From: Diphasiastrum complanatum
Lineage: Eukaryota > Streptophyta > Lycopodiopsida > Lycopodiales > Lycopodiaceae
Length of the DNA stretch: 64,000 nt
Assembly: GCA_029204225.1 (NCBI GenBank)
Contig: CM055109.1
Location: 40,581,797-40,645,796, forward strand
Direction: 5' to 3'
Shown here: positions 10,877-21,284 of the stretch, one piece after another
Position numbering within the stretch: the stretch's first letter is position 1
How the letters are laid out: the number at the start of each line of letters is the position of its first letter
The notes under the pieces: generated by a model
Told to the model about the DNA's origin: nothing
The model's input: only the letters and a program-made list of their open reading frames with translations
Database searches by the model: none
Position numbers and translations under genes: made by a program

Positions 10877-11749
10877 ATGGGTTCAATTGGAGCCTATCTT
10901 CTTGAGGCTAGTGAAAGGCTAAATTCAAATAATTGTTCAACTTGGAAAGTAAGAATGGAGTCACTACTAGTGCTCCAAGATATGTATGATCTTGTCATAG
11001 GAGAGGAAGAAGAACCTCAAGGAGGACAAGATCTAGTGAGGTACAAAAGGAGAGCTAGACTAGCATTACATTGCCTGAAAATGAATGTTAGTAATGAACT
11101 TCTAAAAGAAGTGGCATCTTGTACCTCGGCCAAAGAGGCATGGGACTATCTAAAAGGGATTTATGAATCCAAAAATACCTCTAGAGTGCTTATGATAAGA
11201 AATAAAGTTCTTCAAAGCATTAGAGGGAGTGATGAGAGTGCTCAAGAGTATGTCTTGAGAATAAAGTTTCTCAGTAAAGAACTTTCCATCATTAGTGAGG
11301 GTATTCATGATAATGAACTTGTTCAAATCATTTTGAATGGTCTTGGAGATGAGTTCTCCAATCTTGTACAAAGCTTTGCTATTCAAGATGCACTACCTTC
11401 CATTAACAAGCTCCATAGTGTGCTTGTGGCCGAGGAGAGTAGAATCCTTCATGTCAAGCAAAGGATTGGATCCTTGAAGTTGCATGATGGTGATGAGAAA
11501 GCCAACTTCTCAAGCAAAGGAAAGGCAAAGTCAAAGAAGAAGATCCAACAAAAGGAGACCAAGAGTGATGGTCAACCATCAAGCTCTAAAGGTGGAAAGA
11601 AGTACAAAGCCAAACTCAAGTGCTTCTTTTGTGGAAAGAAGGGGCACTTTGCAGCCGAGTGTTACAAGAAAAAGAATGCACAAGGAGAGAGCAAACAAGG
11701 CAACCTCACTCTTGAGGAAGATGAGGATGAAGAAATCAATCTATCTTGA
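10877..11749 (+). CDS. gag: R3 gag polyprotein (capsid + nucleocapsid)
   Basis: A 290-codon gag. The start chosen is ATG 10877 (MGSIGAYLLEASERLN), because MxSxxAYLLE is the gag start of the related R11; an upstream in-frame ATG at 10853 adds eight unlike residues. The capsid core carries NCSTWKVRMESLLVLQD, VRYKRRARLALHCLKMNV and LVQIILNGLGDEFSNLVQSF. A lysine-rich region leads to a complete CCHC knuckle CFFCGKKGHFAAEC, and an acidic tail ends at the stop. The stop falls just where protease would begin, so this is gag alone. It is open throughout and could in principle be translated if the LTR is active. Confidence 0.9.
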   Translation: MGSIGAYLLEASERLNSNNCSTWKVRMESLLVLQDMYDLVIGEEEEPQGGQDLVRYKRRARLALHCLKMNVSNELLKEVASCTSAKEAWDYLKGIYESKNTSRVLMIRNKVLQSIRGSDESAQEYVLRIKFLSKELSIISEGIHDNELVQIILNGLGDEFSNLVQSFAIQDALPSINKLHSVLVAEESRILHVKQRIGSLKLHDGDEKANFSSKGKAKSKKKIQQKETKSDGQPSSSKGGKKYKAKLKCFFCGKKGHFAAECYKKKNAQGESKQGNLTLEEDEDEEINLS

Positions 11750-11760
11750 ATTTGGATCTT

Positions 11761-12444
11761 GCTTCAATCACTGAAATGAAGCACATGCAAGTAAGAAGTC
11801 TATCTCTCCCACGAGTTCCAAAGAACTGATAAACTCTCTAGGAGATTACTTTCAACTCAGACACAATAATTTGTGTGAAATGAAAAATCTAGGACCTCAC
11901 AATACTCACTTCTATCCAATTCTACTTGATTGACAATGAAAATTGAAGAAATTGGTGAAAGAACTAATGTGTGCTCACTTTGGCATATCCCACGAGATGA
12001 GTACTCTCTCAAAGAAACTCGAACAACACATTCTACTCTTTAATACCTATCCAAAAAGCTATAGAATATCAAATTTGGCAATTTATGAAGCTTATGAGAT
12101 TAGTTAAAAATTTTACATATTCTGATAATATAAATTTTTTTGAGAGCTGAAATCGTGAGGTTGAATGCTAATAAGATAGAGTAACTCCACAACAAAAGTG
12201 GCCAAGAGAAAGAATTGAGCTATGTGTAAGAGAGCTGAAGTCATGAGGTTGAATGCTAATAAAGCCCTCCAAACTTACTCATTGAATATCGGTTATCATC
12301 CCTTCATGTTATCCCTCTTGTATCAATTCACTCTATTGGCTTTAAACCCCTTTTTTAGCTCTCGTATACATATTCAACTCACCTCTATGATCATAGTTCT
12401 TGATTTTGCTACATGATTCTTCTTGTATTAGTAGGGGTCTATTA
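11761..12444. other. Host sequence receiving R4, non-coding
   Basis: No LTR or coding similarity. It contains a tandem duplication of about 88 bp: GAGAGCTGAAATCGTGAGGT (about 12142) and GAGAGCTGAAGTCATGAGGT (about 12231). The text around 12305-12400 resembles 18755-18830 on the far side of R4, so the region is itself an older repeat. Confidence 0.5.
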
Positions 12445-13176
12445 TGTTGAATTCACATGTGTGGATTGTCCAAAACATGTACTTGTGATCTCCTAAGGTG
12501 TGTAGATGCACCAAGATTAAGATTAGACTGAGATTCAAGATCAATCTTAGATCCTATGGCAAAAATACACTACTACATGCATTCAATCACTTCCAACTCT
12601 AACTCACATGTGTGGGAGGTATTCAAAAATTATTCTAAGTAAAAACAAGATGCTCTCCTTGGGTAGAGAAAGAAAAACCAAGAGCTCTCGGGTAGAGAGA
12701 GAAATCTAGAAATCCAATAACACTCAAAATCCATATAATCACCAAATCAATTAGATCCAAAATGAGGAGTACAATGATACTAGTAGATCCACGAGCTACC
12801 ACTATGCTTACTATGATTGGACCACACTTTGTCACCTCTTAATCCTATTGGACCATTGATCCATGCACCTCTTAATTCTATTGGACTATATTCAAGCACA
12901 CCTCAAATTCCTATTGGACCACACATGGTTCCACCTCTAAATCCTATTGGACCTCTTAGAATTCATCAAGAAAAGGCATTACACTTGTCTACACTCTAAT
13001 TGGCACGAGTTTAGCCTCTTACTCTATTTTGGCTCAATAGTGGCATTACAAGTGGAAATGCATAATTTTCCATCTATGCCAAATTTGTTCCTATCAACAT
13101 CCTACACCTAGATGATTGATGTAAAAAACATAAGACCCCTATATCTAACATAGATAATCTTTTTCAATTCTTCACA
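12445..13176 (-). repeat. R4 3' LTR (732 bp)
   Basis: Plus-strand edges are TGTTGAATTC and TTCTTCACA. Outside 13176 the minus strand has the polypurine tract AAGGAGGAG. The LTR contains TCACATGTGTGG, a CG-to-TG variant of the copy in the 5' LTR. Confidence 0.95.
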
Positions 13177-13194
13177 CTCCTCCTTAAAAACTAT

Positions 13195-15345
13195 CTATGA
13201 AGATTTGAGCATTGATCTTGATATAACTCCAAGATTAGATCTATGCTTGATGAATGCACTTTTGCTCAAAGGCTTGGTGAGAAGATCGGCAATACAAGAG
13301 GACGAGTTGACATGATCCAAATAGATTTCTCCTCCAATAAGCTTTTCTCTCACAAAATGGTGTGCCACTTCTATGTGCTTGCTTCTTGCATGAAATATGG
13401 GATTATTGGCAAGATCTTGGGCCGAGATGTTATCACACTTGATCATTGGTAGATCATCTTCCTTGATGCAGTTTAGCTCCATTAGTAACCTCTTGATCCA
13501 AAGCACCTCTTTGGTAGTTGTAGTGTGTGCTTTGTACTCGGCCTCACATGAAGAGAGAGATATAGTATCTTGCTTTTTGGAAAGCCAAGATATTAGATTG
13601 CCTCCAAGAAAGATAGTGTATGCACTAATAGACTTTCGATCCATCTTGTCACTTGCAAAGTCCGAATCCGAGTAGCCAACAATGGATAGATCTTTACTTT
13701 TATAGAGTAGACCATAATCACAAGATGAAGATACATATCTCAGAATCCTCTTGGCCATCTTCCAATGATGGATCTTAGGATCTTGCATAAATTGACTCAA
13801 TTTGTGCACACAAAAACTTAGATCGGGCCTAGTAATGGTAAGCCAAATCAAGGAGCCTACAAGACTCCTAAAAAGTGTGATGTCCTCAAAGGATCTTTCA
13901 TCACCTTTATTAGGATCTTTTACAATTTGCTCCATTGGAGTATATATGCTCTTAGAATTTTCCAGATGGAATTTTTTCAACATAGAGTGAGCATATCTAG
14001 ATTGGCATATAAAGACATGATTTTCATAAAAATCAATTTCTAGGCCTAGGATGTAATTTATCTCTCCTAGATCTTGCATTTTAAACTCACATCCAAGTGC
14101 TAGCTTAGTTTCATCAACTAGCTTGATACAACTTCCACAAAGAATAATGTCATCAACATAAATTAGAAGAATGACAATATTGCTATCAACAAACTTTAGA
14201 TACATGGAAGGATCATAGTCACTAAGAGTAAATCCTAGTGAGATAAGAAAAGAATTAAGTCTTGAATACCATGATCTTGGTGCTTGCTTGAGTCCATAAA
14301 GACTTTTGAAGAGCAAGCACACTTTGGACTCATCCTTGATGAATCCTTGAGGTTGTTCCATATAGATCTCCCCCTCAAGATAACCATTTAGAAAAGCATT
14401 GGATACATCTAATTGAAACACCTTCCACTTGAAGAAACAAGCAAGAGAAATAAAATTTCTTATTGCCACCATCTTTGCAACGGGTGCAAAGGTCTCCTCA
14501 TAATCAAGACCATGGATTTGAGCAAATCCTTTGGCACATATTCTTGCTTTATGCTTGTTGATGGTTCCATCATGATTGAACTTGATCCGAAATACCCACT
14601 TGCAACCAATCACATGCTTGTTGGATGCAGGATCCACAAGCTCCCAAGTATTGTTGGTGATCAATGCATCATAATCTTGCTTCATGGCATCATACCACTC
14701 CTTGGTATTGAGTGCCTCTTGTACATTCTTTGGCTCTTCATGAGAGACATTAAAAACATAATTAGTGGAATCAAGATCCACTTGTTTGCCTTTATCAACA
14801 TATGAGAGCCTCTTAGGCTCGGATCTATCTCTCATGGATCTTCTTGGTGAGAAAATCCGAGGAGAGTCTTCTTCAAATCTCGACCCCATCACATCATGAT
14901 TGTCTTCGAAATCAATAATTGGTGATGCATCCATAGATTTCTTGATCTCGGCCTCTTCAAAAGATGAGTGTTGATCTTCATGAAAGACAACATCTCTACT
15001 TTCAATAACTTGAGAAGTAGAGAGTATAAAGACTCTATAGGCCTTCTTGGTGGATGAGTATCCAACCATGATCCCTTTGCATGCACTAGGATCTTCTTTC
15101 TTCCTTGTTTCCAAGGGAATATGGACAAAGCATAAGCATCCAAAAACTCTAAGGTGATCAACCTTAGGCTTCTTCAAATATAAGATTTCATATGGTGACT
15201 TTCTTCCAAGAGCTATATGTGGGAGCCTATTGCAAAGATAATTTGCACAATTAATGGCTTCTCCCCAAAATTCTTTGGGCAAAGATGCCTCAATTCTCAT
15301 AGATTTTGCACATTCACATAGAGATCTATTCTTTCTCTCGGCCAC
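13195..15345 (-). CDS. pol: R4 pol: integrase C-terminus, reverse transcriptase, RNase H
   Basis: An uninterrupted 716-codon frame. Residues 1-5 (MAERKN) hold the integrase catalytic Glu; the integrase C-terminal domain follows (SPYEILYLKKPKVDHLRVFGC, about 49-70), then an acidic linker. Reverse transcriptase runs from about 215 (EWYDAMKQDYDALI) through CKWVFRIKFN, FQLDVSNAFLNG (Asp near 313) and LIYVDDIIL at 394-402, whose YVDD is the catalytic pair. RNase H follows with YSDSDFASD (about 558), EAEY (601-604) and CDNISAQDLANNPIFHARSK. The conserved tail ends before the polypurine tract. All catalytic residues are present. The upstream part of the same polyprotein is in another frame because of a 1-nt loss near 15385. 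Confidence 0.96.
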   Translation of the reverse strand: MAERKNRSLCECAKSMRIEASLPKEFWGEAINCANYLCNRLPHIALGRKSPYEILYLKKPKVDHLRVFGCLCFVHIPLETRKKEDPSACKGIMVGYSSTKKAYRVFILSTSQVIESRDVVFHEDQHSSFEEAEIKKSMDASPIIDFEDNHDVMGSRFEEDSPRIFSPRRSMRDRSEPKRLSYVDKGKQVDLDSTNYVFNVSHEEPKNVQEALNTKEWYDAMKQDYDALITNNTWELVDPASNKHVIGCKWVFRIKFNHDGTINKHKARICAKGFAQIHGLDYEETFAPVAKMVAIRNFISLACFFKWKVFQLDVSNAFLNGYLEGEIYMEQPQGFIKDESKVCLLFKSLYGLKQAPRSWYSRLNSFLISLGFTLSDYDPSMYLKFVDSNIVILLIYVDDIILCGSCIKLVDETKLALGCEFKMQDLGEINYILGLEIDFYENHVFICQSRYAHSMLKKFHLENSKSIYTPMEQIVKDPNKGDERSFEDITLFRSLVGSLIWLTITRPDLSFCVHKLSQFMQDPKIHHWKMAKRILRYVSSSCDYGLLYKSKDLSIVGYSDSDFASDKMDRKSISAYTIFLGGNLISWLSKKQDTISLSSCEAEYKAHTTTTKEVLWIKRLLMELNCIKEDDLPMIKCDNISAQDLANNPIFHARSKHIEVAHHFVREKLIGGEIYLDHVNSSSCIADLLTKPLSKSAFIKHRSNLGVISRSMLKSS

Positions 15346-15782
15346 TCCATTTTGAGATGGAGAGTAGGCACAAGAGAACTCTCTTTAATGCCTTCAAGCT
15401 CACAAAAATCTTGAAATTTATTGGAGATATATTCACCACCTCCATCACTTCTAAGAGCTTTAATCTTGAATGAGAATTGCTTCTCTACATAAGCTTTGAA
15501 AATAAGGAAATGATCAAACACCATAGATTTAGAAGCAAGAAGATATATCCAAGTGAATCTTCTGAAATCATCAATGAAAGTAACAAAACAAGTGGCTCCT
15601 TTCTTGCTTGTAGTTGATGAGAAATGCACATCCGAGTGGATTAACTCCAAAGGATGCTTGCTTTTGATAGCAATAGCACAAGCCTCACAAGGATTGATCT
15701 TCTTGGAGAATGACTTTGGCAAGCCAATAGCTTTGGCTTCTTTGATCATAGAGAGCATGGATTTGTAGTTGGGATGTCCCAA
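15297..15782 (-). pseudogene. pol: R4 integrase zinc-binding and catalytic core (frameshifted)
   Basis: Reads GHPNYKSMLS, a CEAC zinc-binding half, LELIHSDVHFSS (first Asp), FIDDFRRFTW and LRSDGGGEYISNKF (second Asp). Two lesions isolate it. The preceding ELWHRRLGH motif has TGA for Trp at 15792-15794. After EGIK a single-base loss near 15385 puts the frame out, so the Glu block is found only in the next frame. Confidence 0.93.
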
Positions 15783-15791
15783 CCTCCTATG

Positions 15792-16533
15792 TCATAATTC
15801 CTCCATAGAGAGCTTATTCACAAGAGCAACATTACAAGCATTCACATACTCATTTGGATCTAGTTTATAGATGCCACCAAATCTAGATCCTAATGCAAGT
15901 ATCTCATCATTCTTCTTGATAGTGCAAGTATCAACATTGAATTTTACATCAAGGCCATTATCAAGCAATTGGCCAACACTAATAAGATTCTTGGTAAGCT
16001 TAGGTACATAAAGAACTTTAGAGAGAGAAAGAACTTTAGAGGATGCAAGCTTCAAGGGAATGTTCCCTATGCCTTCAATAGGACATTCAAAATCATTTGC
16101 AGTGTATATTGATTTCTTGACTCCATCATAAGGTGCAATAGAAGAGAAAGAGTCCTTGGAGCTACACGTATGTGAAGAGGCTCCACTATCAATATACCAT
16201 AGGCCGTCCTTCTTAAAAGGAGTAGATGAGAAACTAGAGACCATAAGAGATCCCTCTCCATCACTTGCAATAGTGTCTTCCTTCTCATTGGTAATGTTGG
16301 CTTGCTTGAGTTGATTCTTCTTCTTGAAACAATTGGTGGCATAATGACCTTTCTTGCCACAATAAAAGCACATGATTTTCTTCTTCTTGAGCTTGGATGA
16401 TGAAGCATGAGAGAAATCATCTTCCTCCTCATCTTTGTCTTTGGATTTGACTTTGTCCTTGCTTGAGGATTGTTGATTATGGTTCTTGCTCCTCCCTTTG
16501 TGCTTATCCTTGGCAAAGAGAGCTTTGCCATCA
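15792..16533 (-). pseudogene. R4 nucleocapsid end and protease (frame broken upstream and downstream)
   Basis: From about 16532 the frame reads a basic linker (GKALFAKDKHKG) leading to a complete CCHC knuckle CFYCGKKGHYATNC at about 16370-16329. The protease follows with WYIDSGASSHTCSS (active Asp in DSGAS), then ECPIEGIGNIPLKL and LYVPKLTKNLISVGQLLDNG. It ends at the TGA at 15792. The frameshift from gag lies at about 16533, after RMDKAHS. Confidence 0.92.
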
Positions 16534-17133
16534 TTATGAGTGAGCTTTGTCCATCCTCAAGAGCTTATACTCTTGTCTTGATTCTTCCAAAATTAGCACA
16601 TTTTGGAGAGCCTCCAAACTTGGTAACTCCTCCTTAATGGCATAGGATTGGACAAGGTTATCAAATTCACTTCTCAAGCCATTGAGAATGACTTGAACTA
16701 GCTCATTTTTATTGATGGAATCACCAATACAAGCAAGTTCTCTATGAATATCTTTTACTCTCAAAACATAACTAGATGCACTCTCATCACTCTTTTGGCT
16801 ACTTTGAAAGATTTGATTCCTAAGAGTGAGAAGCCTAGATGTATTCTTAGCCTCATAGATAGTCTTGAGACAATCCCAAGCTTCTTTGGCTGTTGTACAA
16901 GTACCTATCTCCCTCAATATCTCATTAGAGACATTCATCTTAATGTAGTGGAGAGCCATCCTAGCTCTCTTTTTGTATTTTTGAACCTCTTGAAGAACTT
17001 GTGGTTCTTCTTCAAGGCCAAGAACTATGTCCATCACGTCTTGAAGGATCAAGATGGACTCCATCCTCATTTTTCAAATTGAATAGTTTGAAGTGGACAA
17101 TCTTTCACTTGGTTCCAACAAGGATGAACCCAT
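16534..17133 (-). pseudogene. gag: R4 gag capsid domain (one nonsense codon)
   Basis: The true start is most likely the ATG at 17133 (MGSSLLEPSERLSTSNYSI), which matches related gags. The next codon, tryptophan in all relatives, is TGA (about 17078). From 17070 the frame is open for 178 codons through QKYKKRARMALHYIKMNV, AKEAWDCLKTIYEAKNTSR and LVQVILNGLRSEFDNLVQSY. The frame is lost at the end by the shift near 16533. Confidence 0.92.
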
Positions 17134-17886
17134 TGAAGAAATTTGAAGTGAAGAAAACTCAAATGATGAACAATAAATGTTGCTACACACTCTCAATAGG
17201 ATCCAATAATAGAGTACTATCTCCTCCTATGAAAGATCTTGCAACTATTTGTGAATTGATTCTCACTAGCTACACAAATCTCTCTAAAACAAGATCTATT
17301 TCACATCAAATGATGGAGTATAGGCAAAGTTAGGATCAAACACTCTTAGCACTTGTGAAGTACACTAAGAAAACAAATTTGACTCAAATACAATGATATT
17401 GCATGAAACAAAATGGCTAAGATCTCAAAATAGTGCCTAGATCACAACTAGATGAGATTGGTAAGCATACAACTGTGATTTTGGATCAACCAACCAATCT
17501 CTTGACCAAACCAAATGTGTCCACATAGGTCTATGTGCCCTACCTAACCCTCTTCAAAAGCTTATAACTTCTGATTGGCTCAACCAAATGGAATGAAACT
17601 GATTGCATCAGAAACTAGACAATAACTAGCTTCAAAACAAGCTGTCAAGCAAGATAAATGGATCAAGCATGAGAGAGAACTTCCAAACTGAAATTGGATG
17701 TTCCTCACATGTGTTTGAGCACCTAATTCCATACAGTACCAGGTCAGACCCAATCAATGTCCTTTTGATCTCTTTTGATCCAAAATTGAACAAGATAGCT
17801 AGGAAAATGGGCCTTGGCAATTTCTAGCTCAAGATTGATGAAAAGTTTTCACTTAGATGGATTAAAATACATGGTAACCTTAGGTA

Positions 17887-17899
17887 GGCTTTGATACCA
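17887..17899 (-). other. R4 primer-binding site
   Basis: Minus strand TGGTATCAAAGCC directly after the 5' LTR, one mismatch from the usual initiator tRNA-Met complement. Confidence 0.93.
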
Positions 17900-18631
17900 T
17901 GTTGAATTCACACGTGTGGATTGTCCACAACATGTACTTGTGATCTCCTAAGGTGTGTAGATGCACCAAGATTAAGATTAGACTGAGATTCAAGATCAAT
18001 CTTAGATCCTATGGTAAAAACACACTACTGCATGCATTCAATCACTTCCAACTCTCACTCACATGTGTGAGAGGTATTCAAAAATTATTCTAAGTAAAAA
18101 CAAGATGCTCTCCTCGGGTAGAGAAAGAAAAACCAAGAGCTCTCAGGTAGAGAGAGAAAGCTAGAAATCCAATAACACTCAAAATCCATATAATCACCAA
18201 ATCAATTAGATCCAAAATGAGGAGTACAATGATACTAGTAGATCCACGAGCTACCACTATGCTTACTATGATTGGACCACACTTTGTCACCTCTTAATCC
18301 TATTGGACCATTGATCCATGCACCTCTTAATTCTATTGGACTATATTCAAGCACACCTCAAATTCCTATTGGACTACACATGGTTCCACCTCTAAATCCT
18401 ATTGGACCTCTTAGAATTCATCAAACAAAGGCATTACACTTGTCTACACTCTAATTGGCACGAGTTTAGCCTCTTACTCTATTTTGGCTCAATAGTGGCA
18501 TTACAAGTGGAAATGCATAATTTTCCATCTATGCCAAATTTGTTCCTATCAACATCCTACACCTAGATGATTGATGTAAAAAACATAAGACCCCTATATC
18601 TAACATAGATATTCTTTTTCAATTCTTCACA
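17900..18631 (-). repeat. R4 5' LTR (732 bp)
   Basis: Same length and edges as the 3' copy. It holds TTCACACGTGTGG at 17907-17919, right at the LTR/primer-site end, and CTCACATGTGTGAG near 18058. Followed by TATTA. Confidence 0.96.
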
Positions 18632-18636
18632 TATTA

Positions 18637-20505
18637 TTTACGAGATTTTGATTAGCCTCAACTCAATTCTTGTGTCCTCATTTTTTGAGAACCCTATCCT
18701 TGTTGAGAAAGTAGGTAGTCCTAAACAACCAACTCATTGCTTTTTTACATGATCTCTTATGTATCAATCAGCTATATTAAGTTCACACCTCTTTTCTCTA
18801 GCTCTCATATACCATATCCAAATTAGCCTATGGTGTTCCATCTTTGTTAACTAACCTATCTTTTTAGCACCCGTTCATTATTCAAAAAAAATTCAATCTT
18901 CAATTATTTCTTGTGTGCTTGGCTAGGTTGAGTTTACAATAGAGGATAAAGCAATGACGAGAGAAATTGCATACAAGTAGATGACCTCCCTTATATTTTG
19001 ACTCTTCACTCTTGGGCATGGCCAACTATAGTCAACCCCTAAGTAGCAATGGTACAATTCACTGAGAGAGCAGTAAAATATAGTTTCGAAAGTCTATGCA
19101 CTGAAGACTCTCTAATTCACGTATAGGAACTCAATCCAAAAAGCATCAGAGTGAATATTAGTTCAAAGGCTCAAGTCAACATAGCATCAAAGTGAATGTT
19201 CACATGCTCAAGTCAGCATAGCACCACAACACATGTTTTTATCAAGAAATTGCCTTCTATATAGCAAATACAAGGAATGACTACATATAAGAAATGTCGC
19301 GGAAGCTTTTTCTTGTTTCGTGTTCATCCTCTCTTCTGATTCACGAACAATTTTTTGTCTATGAATTTTCTTTTCGTGCAGAAGCTCTTATGGGATCCCA
19401 GACACTCGACTACGCATCACAAAACATATTTTATTCTAGCAATCAAGAGACACAACAAAAGGCCAAGAGATACACGAAATAGAACGACTATATTGTCAGT
19501 TTGGTTTTAGAGCAAAATTGTCAATGTCTCGTTCGTTGGCGGAATGACTCTCTGCTCTTTCACTGTGTTCTGCTCCTTGGCGGACTTTCATGCACAACTA
19601 TGGTATTTTTGCTTTCTTACTCTATTCGCTACATCTCTCTCTGTTTCTTACAGATCTCTGTATTCATATCTCTCTTCCCACTGTTATGATCCAGAGAAGT
19701 TCGTTTATACCTCCACTGTGTGGAGTTTACAAGATAGCTAAACGTAGAATCACGAGACTGGTTAACACTAATCAACTAGTTAGTTGGTCTCCGTCGTTGC
19801 TATTCGTTTCAGTTGGGCATGAAGCCCGTTGAGCTGCTAACTGGCAGCGCGTAAGATCTCTCTTCGTGTGTTTTCATTCCTTTCGTTCTGCGTCCATTTT
19901 GCGCTTTGCGATCTTGGAGGTGTGTTTACGATTCGCAATTGATTCGCGAATCGTTCGTGTTTCGAGTCAAAGACACATTGACTGTTGCGAATTGTTCTCG
20001 TTTGACCTTCGTATCATGTTCGTGCTGCGACAAAGTTGCAGGAGTTCACCATTTTTGACAAGAAATGACTGCAGATACACTACTTTTAAGAACCTTTTCA
20101 AATCTGCAGTGAATAAGTGCAACGAGACTCTCAGAGATATTGCATCTCAGATCTAGCAATATCTTGTCACCGGGACAAACATTTTGGTGAATTATGAACT
20201 TCTGAAGAATACTTAAAATGTGGAGTTTTGAAACGTTTCTTATTGTTTTGGTTTGACCTCGATCATTCAACAATTTCAGTCCAAAAAAAAAATGCTAATT
20301 TAACGTGTCGGGGTTCATTTCCACAAATTCCTACTTTTGGCAATCTTGACTCCAGGACCAAGGTGAACCTGCAGTGGTGCAACATATTGCAAAATCAGTT
20401 TGGACAAATTTCTCAAACTCAATTTAGAGTCCCGACTTTCGTCTCCCTTCATCCTTAGTTACAAGCCTATGAGGAATAGGTTCAGATCAAAATACACAAA
20501 ATATA
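18637..20505. other. Host sequence right of R4; possible old LTR remnants
   Basis: Small ORFs (19294-19832, 19866-20156 and others) show no domain. The part from about 19300 to 20000 is rich in TCGCGAA-like motifs (ATTCGCGAATCGTTCG near 19940, GTTGCGAATTGTTCTCG near 19983) like those in the LTRs of R10 and R12, so it may be a decayed LTR of that group. No edges, primer site or second copy could be found. Confidence 0.35.
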
Positions 20506-20608
20506 GGCGGTACTGGGCATATCCAAGGTGCCTTCCGAGCTACAACCAGGCAAAAAGTTTTTGCCTGGCTGTAGCATGGAAGGCACCTTGGATATGCCCA
20601 GTACTGCC
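20506..20608. repeat. 103-bp near-perfect palindrome (foldback)
   Basis: The left arm (20506-20556) reads GGCGGTACTGGGCATATCC, then AAGGTGCCTTCC and CAGGCAAAAA. The right arm (20558-20608) is its reverse complement with only a few mismatches. There is almost no loop. No ORF explains it. Confidence 0.95.
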
Positions 20609-20817
20609 TGAGTTTGCAATACGTTGCATCATTGCAAGTTCATGTATGTTATACATACATGAAATCCGTCAATGATAATTGAGCATTCAACTGAAGGGCA
20701 AGCTCTCTAGCATGCGGCTTCCTCATAAAAACGATGTAGTTCTAAAAATTGATCTCCACATGCTAATATTTAAAGCTCAAACTACAAAGAAAATTTATGT
20801 TTTTTGGACATCAGATA

Positions 20818-20990
20818 CTAACGGGTTGAAGGCTTGGGTGTGGTAGAAGCATGATGTTTGGAATGATACTGCCAGAAGGCTTCACTGTGTAATGCGCGGT
20901 GCACCCAATAGTACAAAGATTCTGTTGCTCCCATATGGAATATGACTAGGTATAGCACACCAGTAGCATTCCAAAGCGGCAAGTTTTTGA
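20818..20990 (-). pseudogene. CER1-like (fatty-acid hydroxylase superfamily) exon fragment
   Basis: The minus strand reads FKNLPLWNATGVLYLVIFH, MGATESLYYWVHRALHSEAF and WQYHSKHHASTTPKPST. This is the di-iron segment of plant ECERIFERUM1-type enzymes, which help convert very-long-chain aldehydes to cuticular alkanes in the ER. Both histidine motifs, HRALH and HSKHH, are intact. Translation then meets GTTAG-type sequence where the family has an intron, so this may be one exon with its donor site. Upstream the frame runs into foldback sequence (21030-21235), not into a CER1 exon, and no other exon was found. It is an isolated exon, probably a gene fragment. A live gene with very long introns cannot be excluded. 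Confidence 0.75.
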
Positions 20991-21028
20991 AGACAAAAAG
21001 ATGACATTCATGCGCTATGCTCACTTGG

Positions 21029-21235
21029 GTCCTGGCGCATTTTTTTGCCTGGCTATAGCTGTGCATTGGAGCTCCTTGCTTGGTTGAAGCCCTTCCCAGT
21101 GAGCAATGCGCCAGGCAAAAATTTTTTGCCTGGCTGCAGCTCGCTAGGAAGGATGGCAGCAGGGCAAGGAGCTCCAATGCACCATGTCTGAGCTGCAGTC
21201 AAACAAAATTTTTTTGCCTAGCTGAAGCTCGCAAG
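21029..21235. repeat. Foldback cluster sharing its core with the 20506 palindrome
   Basis: GTGCATTGGAGCTCCTTGC (21061-21079) has a perfect 19-bp inverted copy at 21164-21182. CCTGGCGCAT (21031-21040) pairs with ATGCGCCAGG (21106-21115). GCCAGGCAAAAATTTTTTGCCTGGC is a palindrome at 21110-21134. The core TTTTTGCCTGGCT occurs near 21044, 21124 and, mutated, 21210, and also in the palindrome at 20506-20608. Confidence 0.9.
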
Positions 21236-21284
21236 GAATGAAAAAGGAACGAAATGCCCTAAACAAACGTAAATAGGAACAAAA

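Larger units (their letters stand above)
9589..11760 (+). mobile_element. R3, 3'-truncated copia (5' LTR, leader and gag only)
   Basis: Plus-strand element with 5' LTR 9589-10252, a primer site, a 620-bp leader and an intact gag (10877-11749). Neither protease-to-RNase H sequence nor a 3' LTR follows; similarity to copia stops right after the gag stop. R3 begins where the R1 RNase H frame breaks off (preceding bases AAAGG), consistent with insertion into R1, but a matching duplication cannot be found because the 3' end is missing. Confidence 0.85.
12445..18631 (-). mobile_element. R4, full-length copia retrotransposon (6187 bp)
   Basis: Minus-strand element with two 732-bp LTRs (12445-13176 and 17900-18631), a primer site, gag, protease, integrase, reverse transcriptase, RNase H and a polypurine tract in canonical copia order. 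The 5-bp direct repeat TATTA lies at 12440-12444 and 18632-18636. By eye the LTRs differ at roughly 15 sites (about 98% identical), so the insertion is recent. I count four disabling lesions: a stop early in gag, a frameshift near 16533, a TGA near 15792 and a 1-nt shift near 15385. It is probably no longer autonomous but was so not long ago. Confidence 0.97.

Noticed and set aside
12635-12999. ORFs at 12635-12835 and 12817-12999, repeated at 18090-18454
   Set aside because: They lie in the R4 LTRs; the repeated IGP-type peptides come from an LTR-internal TTCTATTGGACC repeat.
13243-13990. Plus-strand ORFs inside R4 (and similar ones in R5, R6, R10, R11, R12)
   Set aside because: They are antisense or shifted-frame shadows of the copia polyproteins.
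19294-19832. Overlapping 60-80 codon ORFs as small genes
   Set aside because: Several overlapping frames with Ser/Leu/Phe-rich composition from a CT-rich stretch, no motif, and LTR-like surroundings.
21000-21177. N-terminal 60 residues of the CER1-like ORF as protein
   Set aside because: They are translated from the foldback repeats (SQAKNFCLA-type repeats come from GCCAGGCAAAAA) and do not match the enzyme family.
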